A stretch of 64,000 nucleotides of DNA from Climacium dendroides (lineage: Eukaryota > Streptophyta > Bryopsida > Hypnales > Climaciaceae), in contig OX467084.1 in assembly GCA_950106755.1 (NCBI GenBank), forward strand, positions 34,723,213 to 34,787,212, in the 5' to 3' direction. A program made the position numbers and the translations under genes. Below are positions 11,442 through 23,300 of the stretch, piece by piece. The notes under the pieces are model-generated. The model was not told the origin of the DNA and searched no databases. It saw nothing but the letters and a program-made list of their open reading frames with translations. The stretch's first letter is position 1, and every line of letters starts with the position of its first letter.

Positions 11442-11972
11442 GGCACAGGCACAGGCCGCCACATTGTGGCTTTGGAGGAGGACAAAGATATTTTTGACGT
11501 CCTCCTTCTGCCCATGAAGAAGAGCACTCCGGTTGTAGTAATAGCGGAAGTGACAAAACCGCCAGCACCGGTTGAGGCCTCCCAAGATCCGGACGCCGTG
11601 ACGGTGGTGCCCTGGAAGTTTGCTCGGAAGAATAGAGCCAGTAAGTAAGTTTCTTCATTTATAAAAAATTTGTGAACGCATGGTGCTTTTCATTCTATGA
11701 GTCTAACATTGTGTCATTTGTGTTTGCAGTTGTGAGGGATTGATGCCGACTATTTCTTTGTTGAAGAAACGTAGACTTCTCATTAGTCCAAAGAAGTCTT
11801 TTCATCTTCCGGTGTATGCCGAGCAGATGGCATTGTCATTTGCGGATTTTGGTTGCTCAATTCCGAAGCCCCGTAAACCTTCTTACGCTACAAATGTTTT
11901 AGAGTTTATTGATGGAGAGACATCAGATTCATCTACGAACGAGGATTCTGCAACTGAGTCCACTACAACTTA
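11442..11972 (+). pseudogene. C-terminal fragment of the ParB/amino-methyltransferase-like family
   Basis: The first exon encodes GRHIVALEEDKDIFDVLLLP. This matches QRHIVALKADLDIFNALLFP of the longer copy at 19893-20098, at the position of the cofactor-binding motif I of beta-class amino-methyltransferases. It ends near 11646 (GTAAGTAAG donor). After a TTTGCAG acceptor at 11729 a second exon ends in an acidic Ser/Thr-rich tail (NVLEFIDGETSDSS) that resembles CVLDYIDLEAKHGEDS of the longer copy at about 20355. Upstream parts are missing: the fragment starts at a partial MITE, and the usual Asp-x-Phe-x-Gly-x-Gly start of motif I is not intact. It lies inside the large TIR element, so it may be captured cargo or an older nested copy. 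Confidence 0.5.
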
Positions 11973-12199
11973 GACTCATGAGATTGACATATCTTATGAG
12001 TCGAACTATTGTGTATTGATTTTCATTATGATTGGATTTGTGTGTTTTATGGCTACATTTTGGGCGACATTTCTATCCTTTTATTCTTCTGCAATGCGTG
12101 ATTTCAATTCAATTGATATGAATTGGTGATTGACATAACTAAATTGAAAAGGATTTCTAAGTAACATAAACTTCCAATAATTTCACTCACATTTATGGA

Positions 12200-12302
12200 A
12201 ATTTCTAATTACCTACATCCACGGTCATAGGGCCCGGCAGAATTATTTCTCCAAAATAAATTCCCGCTCACAGGCTCACAAGCTCACATGCTAGCAACCC
12301 TG
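12200..12302. repeat. Right terminal inverted repeat of the 10.9-kb element
   Basis: Read on the minus strand from 12302 it begins CAGGGTTGCTAGCATGTGAGC, continues with two more GTGAGC motifs, and holds GGGCCCTATGACCGTGG near 12222-12238. These mirror the left end. Confidence 0.65.
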
Positions 12303-12312
12303 GCACCTAAGG
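12303..12312. repeat. Right target-site duplication, GCACCTAAGG
   Basis: This is identical to 1414-1423 and abuts the right terminus of the large element. Confidence 0.85.
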
Positions 12313-13340
12313 GGTTCATTGCAAATGCTACATACAAAAGTGGAGGTGGTTGGCGGGGGCCCACCAATAGAGAAGAGATCCTTGGTAAAGCCATGGAAGT
12401 TGGTATCATTTACCATGGAGGTTCAGTGAGCACGTTGAAGGTAATTGCAGTTTTGATTCTGGCATTGAAGGTGGCCAACGCAAATTGATGAGCGGAATGC
12501 AAGACCAAGGTTGTTGCTAATGTTGGTGGTCTAAGTCTTGGTCCAGACATGGCCATCATACCGCTTGTCCATGCCCTCCATAGATTTGGCCTTGGTATGA
12601 GAAGACAAGGCTCCAACCGGAGGAAGGACAAACATTTGGGTACCATCAAAATGTGGGGGGAGGTGATTGACTTCCTCAATTTTCAATCTATCGTAATCTA
12701 ATTTCTTGAGAATGTTTTTACTACCAGGCATAGAACCTAGTCTACGTAGACATTGAACAATACTGAAGGAAGGTTTGGATGAAAAGGGTGCTTCAAGATT
12801 TGAAGGTTCAGGGCAAGAGGGAGACTACGTGACAAACGTGGGAGTCTCAAACAAATGAGTAGGATTAACAAGAGGAGTAAAGTGAGTGTTGCGAGTGAGT
12901 GCATCTTTATCAGAAGAATCAGACAAATCAATGATTGGATGCACACCAGGCTCACTTTTAACTCTCACTACCGGAGGGGTGTTTAACATGCAAGTAGACG
13001 ATCGGAGTGGGGTAAGGATTTCAGTCGATACCCCTATTTGAGAATTGGTGAGCCTATAGACCTTGTACTTGCCAGCGTCCAACTTCTAAATCATCAATCC
13101 GTTCTCAGCAAGCTTAGAATTTTCACGCATGGTTATAGAAAGCAAAGATGTAGTAGGATCAAAAATCTCGCGTTCAATCCAAATAGTACTCACTTGCAAA
13201 GAGAATTTGATGCTAAGGTGAAGGTCGGAGACAGATGCAAATCCATCTTTACCTAAAGAAACAAGAATAGAGACCCCAAGGCCATGCGCACGAAGCTCAG
13301 CCATCTCAACCATTGCAGGGACAGTGGAGGATGAAGCCAT
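12303..13340 (-). pseudogene. 5' half of the split MULE transposase gene
   Basis: Minus-strand sequence from ATG 13340 (MASSSTVPAMVEMAELRAHG) encodes an N-terminal region homologous to the inner copy. Shared parts are the acidic linker (IIDLSDSSDKDAL), PFHPN, CLRRLGSM, SMEGMDKRYDGHVW and CVGHLQCQNQNCNYLQR. It ends exactly at the insertion junction in VCSICNEPLRC, and the next residues are at 1423 and below. Several lesions are present: a TAG at 13086, another near 12837, two frame changes around 12750-12800, a TAG near 12530 and a TGA near 12445. The gene was therefore inactive at least in its first half, whereas the 3' half stays open. The Cys-x-Gly-His-Leu-x-Cys region looks like a zinc-binding domain. 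Confidence 0.65.
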
Positions 13341-13382
13341 CGACAAAAAGAAGGAAAAGCTAAGCGTAGACTCCAAAGGGCA

Positions 13383-15170
13383 ATGCAATCAAGGACTGTA
13401 ATAAAACAAATAGATAGAAGGAGAGCTAGTTTGATGACCAACAATGAGGAGCAAGTTCAAAATTTGCAAAGAGAGGTAGTACGTAGGAGGAACTTGGAGC
13501 TTGAACATTATGAATTATCTATGAATAATCAATCACTAACTACTAATAGATCCCATAATAATTATGATTTTGACAAAGAATTAGAAGGAATTTGAAGTGT
13601 TAGATAGCACAGTCATTAGTAAAGTTGTTGGCATTATTTAAAGCAGGCAGCCGTAATAGTCAGGTAGAATCGATGTGCATTATTTTTTTGAATTAGAGCG
13701 GAAGCAACAAATAGATAATGAACTTTTTGCAATGGAAAGCAATCATGCCATATAGTTGGAATAGTTGCCATATTAAGAATGGAACAGAGTAATGAAGCGC
13801 CTTGTCAATCTAGAAGAGAATCTTGCAGATGCCAATTGTTTTTTGGAGGCCACCCTAAATAACCTAATTTAAAATTGTTTTAATATTTCCTTAATAGCAA
13901 TGTTATAGTGTACAACTATCAGACACCGTGAAACCCTAAACGGCTAAACGACATACAGTAGCATTATATAGAGAGAATTTTTTTTAGTGAGGAATCATTT
14001 TTGTGAAGGTTGTTTGATGTCGTGAGAGTACAAGGGTGGTGTGGGGGCATTGTAGGGTTGGTAAGACGCAAACATGAAGGAACCATGCCACAATATAGTC
14101 TCTATAGTTGATCCACCGCGGAAGCAAAGGAAAAGAAGAGGCGGCACCACTTTTACCAACTCGAAGCAGAAGAGGCAAAACGAGTTGTAGAAGAAGGAAC
14201 TGCTAAGTATAGAAGGATGAGGGACACCTTTAGACTTAAGTGAGGCAGTTGACGAGGAAGTAAGTGGTTCTTGGAGGGCAGGGTGTAAGATTCGGACTCT
14301 TAACTTTTTGCCGATTGAAGAAGAAGCGGAGTACAGAAGTTCACCTTTACGAGCAATGACTAACAACGAGCAACGGCATACCAATTCAATCCAAACTGAT
14401 TTAAATGAAGAAAGAAGGGAAGACTCTGTAAATATGGTAAGTAAGTTGAACTCAATCATTATATGATCCAATGACATTATTGATTATTGATTATTGTAAT
14501 TCGAATTGCAGTCGATAGCTTTTAAATTCTCTAATCATGTCAAATGTGTGAATAGGAAGAAGAAGATAGCGATGGTAGTGGCAATATTTATGAAGGGACA
14601 AGTCAATTGAATTTTAGCCAACAAGAGCCGCCCCTAAGACAAGATTTAGAGAGAAATAAAACCATAGTTCATTCAAGTAAAAATTTTATACTAAAAGCGG
14701 GGAAGGAATCACTAAGGCTATGGCCAAGGCCTCGGTAGGGCAAGGGATGGCGCAAGCTAAACAAGACATTGGAGGGCCACGTGATTGTAGCACTATTCTT
14801 GCTAAGCATAGAAGCGCACTTGAGGCGCGGCGTAGTTGGAGTGAAAGATGGAGAGAGATGGTGCAAGCTTAAGAGACTCAATATGGAGGGGGACAGTAAC
14901 TCAAATGAGACGCCAATGGGTATAAGCAGAGAAAGATTCTTAAATGGAATTGCAGTAAGTCTACCAAGTGCTCTTGGTTTTTTGAATTTCTATGAATGCA
15001 CAAGTTTTCTTTGTTGTGTATGGGCTTCTATTCCTCATATGCTTCACAATTGCAATCTGCGACTCTACTTGTGTTGTCCATAGCTCCGCGACTGTAGTGT
15101 AAGGCCTTCATACTAATCACACATAGAATTCATAAGGGTTATTTGAGCCGTAGGTGGCAAGGTAGGGGAA
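13383..15170. other. Degraded coding-like fragments of unknown repeat; no gene called
   Basis: Two polar, Glu/Asn-rich plus-strand stretches look coding-like: 13383-13595 (SLMTNNEEQVQNLQREVVRR) and about 14200-14470 (IEEEAEYRSSPLRAMTNNEQ). They share the word MTNNE and are interrupted by stops. A further stretch at 14560-14950 is open in pieces. None matches a family I recognise. It is probably an old transposable element. Confidence 0.4.
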
Positions 15171-15212
15171 TTCCTCGGTTCCGCCGGGTTCCTTCGCCAA
15201 TCTTCTTTTTTA

Positions 15213-15315
15213 ATCTTATTTGAAAAAGTCAAATTCTTGTCCATTTGATTTTATTTGAGAAAGTCAAATTCTTGTCCATTTGATATTATTTGAAAAATTC
15301 AAATTCTTATCCATT
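15213..15315. repeat. Three tandem copies of a 35-36 bp unit
   Basis: The unit TTATTTGAAAAAGTCAAATT followed by CTTGTCCATTTGA occurs three times in direct tandem with small changes. Confidence 0.8.
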
Positions 15316-15994
15316 CTTAGTTTTGGTATAGTTTTCCTTTATTGTCTCGACGTCTCCTCAGGTATAGTAAATTTTTGGTAAAATCTCTAAGGAAAAACTG
15401 CTATATTTTGGGTGGGAAATAATGGAATGTAGACAGAGGATGAGGAGATGGATGAAGTTGACGGACAACAAGTGACGTAGAAGAAGGGAGACGAGGGTCC
15501 GAAAAGGGCATTTTTTATCAACAAAGAACAATGGCGAGCGATGGGGAGAAGAGTGGCATTGCTATGGAATCAAGCTGAGATGATTTTCTTACGGCTCTTG
15601 AGGTTAGTTGCAACTTCTTTGCTTTGTGAATTTGTGCATTGCAATTTGGATTCAACTTGCATGAGGGTGTTTTTAAGCCGCCTTCCCTTAGGTTTTCGTT
15701 TTGCACCAGCGTAGAGTAAAGTCTTACGATTAGGGTTTCATATAACGCTCGAGGCACCACTCTGGGGAATCCCGCCGAACCGCTGGGTTCTTCCAATTCA
15801 GTTGTGCACACTGTTGGCTATGCTTGAAGTTATCCGCTTTCATCATTGTTCATCCATTTTTAGTGTTGGCCGTGGAGTTTGTAAGGTGAAGCAATATTTG
15901 GATTAGAAACTCGATGCAAGCCGCTATGCCACTGAACACTCTTTGAGGAACCCCGCGGTTCTGTGGGATTCTCTTGAGCTATATTATCTTGCTT

Positions 15995-16142
15995 CGTTTT
16001 GTTCGTTTTGAGCAGTTTTGTGCTTATTTTGTAATTTTGCAGTTTTGCAATTTCACTTATTTCGCAGTTTTGTAGTATTGCTTATTTTGTAGCTTTGTAG
16101 TTTTGCTTAGTTTGTAGTTTTGCAGTTCTGTGCTTAGTTGTG
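15995..16142. repeat. TTTTGTAGTTTTGCTTA low-complexity array
   Basis: Repeated TTTTGCAGTTTTG / TTTTGTAGTTTTGC motifs run for about 150 bp, directly upstream of the first exon-like segment of the methyltransferase-like pseudogene. Confidence 0.75.
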
Positions 16143-16189
16143 ATTCCGCCTTTTTTTGAAGTCATTTATGCCATTTCAATGTAAATTAC

Positions 16190-19100
16190 TTGTTTAGGAT
16201 TTCCATCTTCATGCCTTCTGGGCCACCCCAAATTAACCTCGCGGTTCCGCCGGGTTCTCTACTACTTTGCATGTTTGTTCTAATTCATGCCTCCTTTTGG
16301 CAGAAATCCGTGGAGATGGATATTTCACAATCCTTGCAGATTATTCCGTCTGAGGTTGTTATGGCTCCAGAGTCACTTGTACCACTTTCTGTAGCAGTGG
16401 CCGACGACATTGTTGTTGGGGGGCAAAAGTCTTCGACTCCTCTTCCACGTTATGCTGAACCTGCAAAAAAGGCTGACCTAGACATAGAAGAAAATCATCT
16501 CTGAGCGCAGCAGAAGGCTGACTCCACTACAATTATTAACTGCCTTCGAGTTCAACCCACAAATAAGTCCCGCCTTTGTATTTCCCTCTGTCGAATGCAT
16601 GCCTTACCTCTTGTATGGCCAATTAACGAGGTTGATGTCCAGCGATTGGAGAATGAGTTTGTCACTGGCTACCGTGACGGTGACCGCGTCCTATACGTAT
16701 CAATCTACAACAACAAAGACGAGGTTGTGGATGTCACTGAGGATATCGTCTCTGGATGGAGTTCACTCTAGAAGACTGCTAGTGAGCAATTTGACTCTCT
16801 CATGGCGCAAGATGAGGACCTCACTCACATGATTGGCAAGATGTTTTTCGTTTGGGAAGGCAACCATCGACTCACAGCTTGGTATCGCTATGTCAACAAG
16901 TTTCATCCTACGGAGGAGTCGTGGCATATTTCCCCACACTGCATTGCCTTGGATGCATGAAAGAACAGTGGTGTTCTCATGAATGCCATGAACGATGTTA
17001 ACTGGTAAGTTATATCCCATTTTTTTTGTTTTCTTATGATTTCATCAACTTAAAACTTTGTTTGCTTAAAACTTGCTAATTTTTTGGGTAGGTCAACTAA
17101 GAACGACCATGAGAAGTCTAGCATGCCGGCAAAACTCCTTCGCATCCACACCTTTGGAGCCTTGCCTTTAAAGGCTTTTCTGGACTTGATTTCCAAGGAC
17201 GATTACCAAGCATGTGCTATCGCCAAGTCAAAGGTTCCCACATGGTATCCTCTCACAATGGACGTCTTTGTTTCCTTCCTCTAGAAGGTAATCCTTAGTC
17301 TACTTGCTCCTCTTGTTGGTTGTCACTCTCGCAATTTGCATGGGCTAACATTTCTACTCACCAGAGGGAAATCTCGATTACTGCTGATGTTGCTGCTCTA
17401 GCTTACAAGGATGCAACACCAGTGAATCAGAGGACTGTTGTGGGTATTTGGAAGGCCATGACTTCAGCAAAAGAGAAAGCTAGAAGGTCTATTCGTACCA
17501 AGAGCTTTGAAAAGTACGTCGCTGTAGTAAACTTGCATCATGAGCCCGCATTCTTTAACGAGGTTACCCTCTCCCTCCTCTCTTCTTCAAGTTTGTCGAA
17601 TTCCACTTCAGCATTCTTTTTTCATATGTTTAACCATGGATCTTGTCTCTAGATTGATCGACACTTCTCCACCAACACTGTCTTTGACATGACAATTGAG
17701 AAGCTCCATAAGATTACCACAGCAAACGTCCAACCTTGCTTCAAGACCGCTTGGCTCCAATGGTAGAATTCCTCCTCTACACTACCTACAGTCCGTGGTG
17801 GTAACAAATTTCCCTCCATAGCGCCTCTTAAGGAGAGGATTCTTGACGTGTGGCTAAACAAAGCATCCTTCTGGGTTCAGGTTCATTTTCTAATTGCTCT
17901 CCCCTTTTTAAATTTGTTTTGTATTATTCTTTGGGATTCTTACTTTTTACTTGTGGTAATGCAGTTGGAGCATGCTGTGGTGGAGGAGTTTGCTTCCATG
18001 GAGTCAAGCTTTGCTCGACCCATTGATTAGAATGTCTCCATGGGTGTATTATGACTTGCACAGTTTGTTGACCGCTAGAGGATTTTTTTGTTGGACACGG
18101 CCTTTGAGCAGTTCTTTGATGACAATGCAAATCCAAGATTCTTCAAAGCCTCCAACCTAAATGAGTTTGGTGGGTGCCAAATTGTACAATGCGTAATTTA
18201 CAGGTTTACAGGCATCCCACACCTTCTTCCTACCATTCTTGTTCTCCTTCCACCCTTCCCTTACTAACCTTTGCCTTGTATTTCAGGTACATCTTTCCAG
18301 AGCTTGTTCCCAAACAAGCTATTTCATCATCATTTCTACCACCTTACTTGGAGGATTGGGTGAATTTGGAGTCTAACCAATTCATATATATGGAGACACA
18401 AGTGGCCAAGTACCTAGATCCCCACTTCAAGGCTTGTGGTTGGTACATTGATTGTTCTAGGGGTTTCATCCCTACTTCTGAGGTGGCACTTCACTCTTCG
18501 TTGACTGCTATAGCTCCGGTGCTTAATCATCCTTCTGACTTAGAGCCTCTACAAGCGGAGACAATGGATAAAGGGAAGGAGAAGGAAACCAAGCTAGTTA
18601 ACGTGCCCAAGGGCAAAAAGGGCAAGTTGGTTGGCACAATCTCAAGTACCCAAACTTCTCAACCTCGTATGTCCCTTTGCTCTGCTTCCAAGGCTTCGGC
18701 ACCTCCTCCCTCTGCCCCCAACACTACAGTCGTTGGAAGTCCTTCCGCCGCTCCCTCCTCTATTCCGTCCTTCATCCCTTCCATTACTCCTATCAACCCG
18801 GCCCCTGCTCCTTCTCAAAGCGACATCACCATTCCTTCTGAGCCGCATAAGCGGAAGGCAATTGCACCAGATACTTCAGCCACTTCCTCGGAAAAGCCCT
18901 CTACACTCACTCTAATTGAGAATGTAGACATGGTAGAGGCCATTGAGCACCTTATGAAGACTGGGAATCGTCATTCAACCTACATCCGCATTCAAGAGTT
19001 CCTAACTAAGGTTTGAATCCAATTTCATTCTACTACATTCATTCTTATTTCTAGAATTCAATTTTCTTACTTATTCAAATTCCCACAACAATTTCTCTGC

Positions 19101-20395
19101 ATAGACTGGAGCAGGTCGTATTTGATCCAATGCCAAGGAGAAGGTCCACACGGGCATTGATCTGCTCTTTGCAGATGTGCCCAAAAACCTACGTGTGCCA
19201 CAAATTTCTACCTACTCCAATGATGTGCCAACTTGGAACAAGCGGTCTACTTCATACTTTGAGGTTTTGTTTGCCTTTGCAAATGCCAACCTCCATGATG
19301 ATGGCATCATCGTCTTCACTCTTGCCGTTGATCCTGATGTATCAAGGGATATCCACAACTGAGCACACACTATGAACTTCTACGTGGCTGAAGAATGGTT
19401 TGGCATGAATGACCTCGACCTTCAGTCGCCCGTGGTTCCTACGGGAGTGGTAAGTTTTTCTCCCTCTACTCTACCGCAAATTCAATTGCATTTTGTGGAT
19501 TCATTGATACAAACACATTCATGTTCATTTTTTTCAGACTCACAAGTTCTTCATCAAAGTGTTAGTTCGGGTCAACTCCGTTCTGAAGGTACGAAATATA
19601 GCTTTTGATAAGATGGGTTACAACCTCCAGAGGGATGGTTGGCTCAACAGTTTCACGGATGAAAAGAATCAAGTTATGAGGGAGGACGGCGTGCTATGGA
19701 AAGGTGCTCGTAAGAAACGTCATGAGTTTTTTTCCATCCTTTTTTCCGCCCTCACGAACAAGGATGACATCGTGATGGATTGGCAATGCGATTTAGGTTT
19801 GTTTTCAACCTCTTTAATTTTTAATCTTCTTCTTTCCACTACTTTATTTCTTTATGTTACAACTTCTCATAATCTAGTTCTAAATGTTTTAGGTGGTTCC
19901 ATTATTGCATGCCGCGCACTTCAGCGCCATATTGTGGCTCTCAAGGCGGATTTGGACATCTTCAATGCCCTCCTCTTCCCCATGAGAGACCCTAACCCAC
20001 AGACTACTTCCCATCAAATTGCCCAACCGCGAGGATCCGTTTTTGCTCTGCCGCCTAAGAAGATGGCAAAGCGCAACTTTGATTTGCTCTGTGCATAAGC
20101 TTGTTGTTTGCGTTCTTCTTTGTTTGTTTGCAATTTTTTCTTCTCCATGATTCTTTGTTTCTTCTTTCTACTTATTTGTTTACTTTTCTTGACTATTCAG
20201 AGTTCCAAGGGAAAGTCCGATTCATGTCCTCACTGCATACATGTTTGCAAGTCCTCCTAAGGCATTTGAACTCCTTTCATATGCTGGTGGAATTGCACAT
20301 CAATTTGCGGAGGCACCATCACCACCCCCTACTCGCACTCATAGTTTCAATAAGTGTGTTTTGGATTACATAGATCTAGAGGCTAAACATGGCGA
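16190..20395 (+). pseudogene. Degraded intron-containing gene with ParB/Srx-like and beta-class amino-methyltransferase-like domains
   Basis: Exon-like blocks joined by plausible GT-AG borders: 16190-17004, 17092-17287, 17365-17562, 17653-17880, 17965-18203, 18287-19010, 19105-19449, 19538-19795, 19893-20098 and a tail to about 20395. Block 1 holds VQRLENEFVTGYRDGDRVLY and MFFVWEGNHRLTAWYRY, like the ParB/sulfiredoxin GxxR signature (here EGNHR). Block 6 contains a Ser/Pro/Thr-rich linker and a basic patch. Block 7 has IDLLFADVPKN followed by YFEVLFAFANANLHDDGIIV, like motif IV (DPPY) and the next strand of amino-methyltransferases. The block 8-9 junction gives CDLGGSIIACRALQRHIVAL, like motif I. 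Motif IV before motif I is the beta-class order of N4-C/N6-A methyltransferases. In-frame stops at 16502, 16769, 16958, 17282, 17764 and 18028 and others show decay. Domain calls rest on short motifs; a fold search is needed. Confidence 0.5.
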
Positions 20396-23300
20396 GGATA
20401 GTGGTAGTTTTAGCCATTGATGGAGCCTTTTGGATTTAGTGACTTGAGCTCCTATGCTTTGTTTTGATTTGGATTTTATATGAGTTGGAATTTGGTTTTA
20501 TTTACGTGTATTTTTGCAAGTCTCCTTATACTTCTGTTTGATTATAAACTTGTTTTGATGACGTCAGCCCTAATTCCTTACACTATAAAAATCCAATTCT
20601 ACAAAGTCCTTCATTAGAAATTCTGTAATCAATGCCTTTAGGTTTTACTTGCTGCTACTTTTATTTAGATGTAAGAATTCCACGGAATTAGGATACATTT
20701 CAAAAAAAATCGACAAATATTTTTTGAAAATCCACGGCATTGGGGTACCTTTCTTAAAATTTTGGCAAACATTTTTTGAAATTCCATAGAATTGGATACA
20801 TTTTAAACTAATTCAGGTTAAAATAAGTCCTAATTCCATGGTAATAGGCACTCTTTATATCAAAATTGATTACAAAAATTTGAATTCTCCACTCTCCACT
20901 TTCCGCTCTTTGCTCTTTGCTCTCTACTCTATGCTCACACTACTAAGTTTCCCCGTCCTTTAGTTGTATTCTTGGTAACAATACATTGGTATAATTTTAA
21001 ATTCACATATCTATGACTACTACAATGTAATCAATTAATTTTTGGATAATGATCAATTGTAAGGATTAAGTATTTATCGTTGATAATGATATGAAAATGA
21101 AAGTGCTTTACTCCAAAGTCACAAACCTATGACTACAACAATGTAAACAAATAATTTTAAAATAATAAATTACAAATGCAGCTAAATATTTATTATTGAT
21201 ATTAATATGATTGAAAGAGTTTTGCTTCAGATGTTTTCTTAAAACAAAATACAAACTTGGGGTATTATATAAAGTAATGAGATATGGTTACAAAGCAATT
21301 ATAGGCCATATTCCAAGTAATTTACAAACTCCATATGTCTACTACCATGTTGGGCAACCTATTCCTTCTATTGTTGATTGGACATGTTGATCCAAAGGAA
21401 AATGCTACTTCAACATCCACATCTCCATTGACAAAGTTATGAGTAGCCTTTTGAGATATTATACTAAGAAAATATGAGCATCAATTGTGAGGATCTAATT
21501 TTTTTTATTTCATCTATTAAAGGCCCAAATCTATGAAGTGAATCATATTGCATAGAGATTGCGTTGTATAAAATGGGCAAATTCAACTTTATGTACCAAA
21601 TTTGTCATTTTGTTATGCAATAGAATTTGGGTTTTTCATACTTTTAAAGTCAAGGACCATAAACATTCATCCAATCCACTCATATTTGGCAAAGCTTTAA
21701 AAGTAAGACTCTAACAATGCAATTGGGTGGTTTGATTAAACTTGCAAAGCTACTTGGACAAATTGAAAATCAATGTTGCAAGATCCTTCTTGGTGCTCCA
21801 TCAATTTTCACAATTCAACTTCCCTTGGTCTTTGAAGTTTCTACTCTAGATGAGATGCATCTATTTGTTGTCTATCACTAAATCCTAAGTGCACAATTAG
21901 ATTCAACAAATTCCATTAATTTAATTAGATGCATGAGTGTTGTAGTTTAGAAGGTACCATTTTTGCAATTTATGGTACCATTTTTGGATCAATACATTAA
22001 TGGCACAAATAAAGAATCTAACCAAAAAAATGAGTTCGTAAATAGTTGATGTTGTTTAGATTACACATCCATATGCCCACATGCAAAGACAAGTATCCTT
22101 CACCACTACCAAACTAATTGATGAAACTTCAAAGGATTTACCAAGTTGTCAACAAATCATTTGTGCTAAGAATGTAGATCCTAGGAAGTAGACCTTTATT
22201 GCTTTTCACGAAGGGCAAAAATAAGAGGCTTATTGTCTCACTTTACTATTGTAAAATCATTAGATGTTTGGGGGGGGGACATTGGAGGACTATTTCAGGC
22301 TTGTTCCCCTTGCGTGAACCAACTACTACCGACCAGAATAAAGAAGAAGAATAAAAAAATTAAAATTATTTTATTTTATTATTATTCAATGTGGTAGTTG
22401 CTTGACTATCAACTACTGTTCTGACCAAGTTCCCATAGTCCAAGAACTTTGAGGAACTCCATGAAACTCACAGACATATTTTGTAGGTGAATCTCATCTA
22501 ATGCTTCCATCTTAAGCGTTAGTCTATAGAAACCAATATTCTATGAGTTCTAGCAACTCTATGATAGAAAATAATTTAAGTTATTTATGTGTAAATATTT
22601 TAGAAATTATGCACTTTATTTACCTCATATTTAGAATTGTATCAAGTTGAAAAAATCTCCTATTAGGCTTGGCTATAATTTATTATTCCCTAGCCTTTTT
22701 GTAAATTTTACACCTTATTCCGTGAGGGATTAACAACTTAGAGAGTAATTTGGACTTACAATGCATGTAAGTCCAAAATATGTACTTGTTTGCCTTTCAA
22801 CTTTAGGGATTATGTTAACAAATTTGTTAATCTAAACCAATGAGACCTATCTTACATGGCTACCTAAACTAGCCAATTAAAAATAAAGTCTTTTTGAGGC
22901 ATTATTTTTTAACCACAACTTGGACTATTATAACATCAAGCATTAGGTATCAAGCTAGTAGTGCAACACACTTTTAATAAAAAATTCAAACGAACTCAAC
23001 AAACATTGCATTAGAAGGGACTGAAGGGACTATCCAAAAGTGAAAAATGACCTAAAATTATTCCACAAGGTTTTAGTGGGAATAATCCCTTAAAGACCAA
23101 GATAGTGAAAACTTGTTATAAAATGCAATTTAGAATAATAATTTAATGATGATTTTCAATCAATCATTGTAAAATATTATCCATAAATTATATCTATATA
23201 ACAATTGGATTTACTATAGTAACTACCAATGATTTGTAATAAAATATAAAATTAATAATTGAAAATTACTTCTAAAATTGATTGAAAATTGAATATTTAT

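Larger units (their letters stand above)
1424..12302. mobile_element. 10.9-kb terminal-inverted-repeat element, probably a MULE carrying a transposase and cargo
   Basis: The left end starts CAACGACGCTAGCGTGTGAGC; the right end, read inward on the other strand, starts CAGGGTTGCTAGCATGTGAGC. Both then show repeated GTGAGC/GAGCTTGTGAGC motifs. A second inverted match, GG-n-CCTATGACCG, lies about 80-170 bp inside each end (near 1593 and 12235). A perfect 10-bp duplication flanks the element, within the 8-11 bp range of Mutator elements. It contains a MULE-type transposase pseudogene (7288-3821), a SWIM zinc-finger segment (2874-2416), minisatellites, two palindromic MITEs and a fragment of a ParB/methyltransferase-like gene near the right end. 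Its internal transposase has several stops, so it is probably no longer autonomous. Some inner parts may be later insertions. Confidence 0.75.

Noticed and set aside
18642..18848. Arg/Gly-rich minus-strand frame
   Set aside because: Antisense shadow of the Ser/Pro-rich linker on the plus strand.
16190..20395. Bacterial contamination carrying a ParB/methylase gene
   Set aside because: The blocks are separated by T-rich GT-AG introns, lie among plant transposons and have a related fragment inside a plant-type TIR element.
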